Positions 28,120 to 29,077 of a stretch of 29,077 nucleotides of DNA are shown here, piece after piece. The translations under genes were made by a program, and so were the position numbers. Source of the DNA: Oehlia diaphana (taxonomy: Eukaryota; Glomeromycota; Glomeromycetes; Glomerales; Glomeraceae); the NCBI GenBank assembly GCA_003833135.1, contig QZLH01000108.1, positions 1 to 29,077 on the forward strand, written 5' to 3'. The stretch's first letter is position 1. Each line of letters opens with the position of its first letter. The notes beneath the pieces are model-generated. The model ran no database searches, was not told the origin of the DNA, and saw only the letters and a program-made list of their open reading frames with translations.

Positions 28120-28683
28120 GATGTATTTAAATTTATTTTCAGATTTTTTTTTTTTTCATTATTTATTTAAATATATTTTTATATATCAATATTTATATTT
28201 AACTCATCATTATCTTGTATATAAAAAAAATCTCGTTTAAAAATAAAATATTTTTAAAATTCAAAAATATGATACCACTATAAATTTGAAGTGTCTTGTG
28301 ATATAAGTAACAGTTATTTCATGGGGAACTGTGGGTATCAATGATTTTTACGGCTGTGCCGTGAAATTCATGATATTACTCCGCGAAATATATTATGTAT
28401 CCCATGAGAATATCAAGAAAAAAAAATCACGAATTTTAATTAGGAACTGGGATAACATGTGATTATTGTGATATATTTTATTAATAATAATTAAAAAAAA
28501 AATTCGATGATTCGATCGTTTCGAATTAGTAAATCTGCAATATTCATGTACTTAAACAATTAGCAATACATGAAAAGGTAACAATACAGAGTTTGCGTAG
28601 AATGAGCCCAAAAGAGCATAGATCATTTCCTTTTTTGGATAATTCCGACCAGCATTCTTCGAGCTACCAATGGATAATGTCAC
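28120..28683. other. AT-rich intergenic with a small hairpin
   Basis: An imperfect hairpin is centred on ACGGCTGTGCCGT (28350-28362), with arms extending about 20 bp each way (ATGATTTTTACGGC, GCCGTGAAATTCAT). It may be a small foldback remnant. No coding region is supported. Confidence 0.4.
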
Positions 28684-28764
28684 AAAGAATCTTATGAAAA
28701 ACCGATCAGAAACACAGATGATTGTGATGTTATAGGAGAAATTGAAATATTTCAAGTCGTATAG
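28684..28764 (+). pseudogene. orphan TLDc C-terminal fragment
   Basis: A 26-codon frame ending at TAG 28762 reads KESYEKPIRNTDD then GEIEIFQVV, matching the last residues of the intact paralogues (KKSYEKQIRETD, EFEVFQIM). Nothing family-like is recognisable upstream, so it is the surviving 3' tip of a deleted tandem copy. Confidence 0.7.
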
Positions 28765-29077
28765 GATTGGATTTTCATAATTTACTCTAAAAATGCTTAT
28801 GATTTGAATATTTGTTTTTTTTTTTTGAATTTAATTGATAAATAAAAAAGAAAATTTTAGCCATATTGTATTTTATAATAAAATCAAATATTTGAAGCAT
28901 TTGGTTGTATTTTCTTAATAGTTAATATATTATTATTCAGTTGACATAATAACCTGGTATATAATCCCTATAAAAAAATTGGATACGTTTTTTATAAAGT
29001 TTTTATACGATTTTTTTTCCTTAGAAATAACGTATCATAATAGGATACGGAAAAATGCACAATTCCGTATCTCTAAA
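28765..29077. other. AT-rich sequence to window end, nothing recognised
   Basis: Low-complexity A/T runs only. Confidence 0.35.

Noticed and set aside
28552..28755. 67-codon minus-strand frame
   Set aside because: It is antisense to the orphan TLDc tail, which has clear family similarity on the plus strand.

Overview
The window looks like AT-rich nuclear DNA of an arbuscular mycorrhizal fungus (Glomeromycotina, Rhizophagus-like). The reasons are the very low GC content, short GT-AG introns of 69-99 nt, a dense array of paralogous BTB-BACK-TLDc genes, a BTB-SPRY gene, a relic of the expanded Rhizophagus-type protein kinases, a LINE fragment with an AATA-type tail, and several MITEs. The species assignment is inference. 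No bacterial, organellar, rRNA or tRNA features were seen.

Layout. 1-579 (-): 5' part of a BTB-BACK-TLDc gene cut by the window edge. 1178-1408 (-): relic of a lone first exon. 2525-4055 and 4940-6460 (+): two intact BTB-BACK-TLDc genes. 7829-18560: three to four degraded tandem units on the minus strand. Unit 1 holds a pseudogene with a large internal deletion (7829-8535), and its upstream region is split by a LINE fragment (8616-10313) flanked by a 14-bp target-site duplication. Unit 2 holds an intact gene (10950-12443), whose upstream region carries a 1.7-kb TIR element (12600-14330). That element contains a broken zinc-finger-like gene which is itself interrupted by a hAT-like MITE (13298-13971) containing the assembly gap. 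Unit 3 holds a multiply broken pseudogene (15933-17352). 19119-20602 (+): intact gene. 21525-22922 (-): intronless BTB-SPRY gene. 22923-26439: kinase relic, MITEs and one possible small spliced gene. 26440-28119 (+): the longest paralogue, with an expanded tandem repeat in its linker. 28684-28764 (+): orphan TLDc tail.

Shared gene design. Exon 1 is 254-257 nt and encodes the N-terminal part of the BTB fold. It ends in phase 2, always inside the same codon (Arg, or Lys in the last gene). Exon 2 encodes the rest of BTB, then BACK, a variable charged linker and a C-terminal TLDc domain. From family knowledge, BTB-BACK proteins are commonly Cullin-3 adaptors and TLDc domains are linked to oxidative-stress protection and V-ATPase binding. 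Joint action of these paralogues is inference.

The main interest is genome dynamics: birth and death of a tandem BTB-BACK-TLDc family, nested transposon insertions whose empty sites can be read from sister repeat units, an intron with no stop in a multiple of three, and a growing linker repeat.
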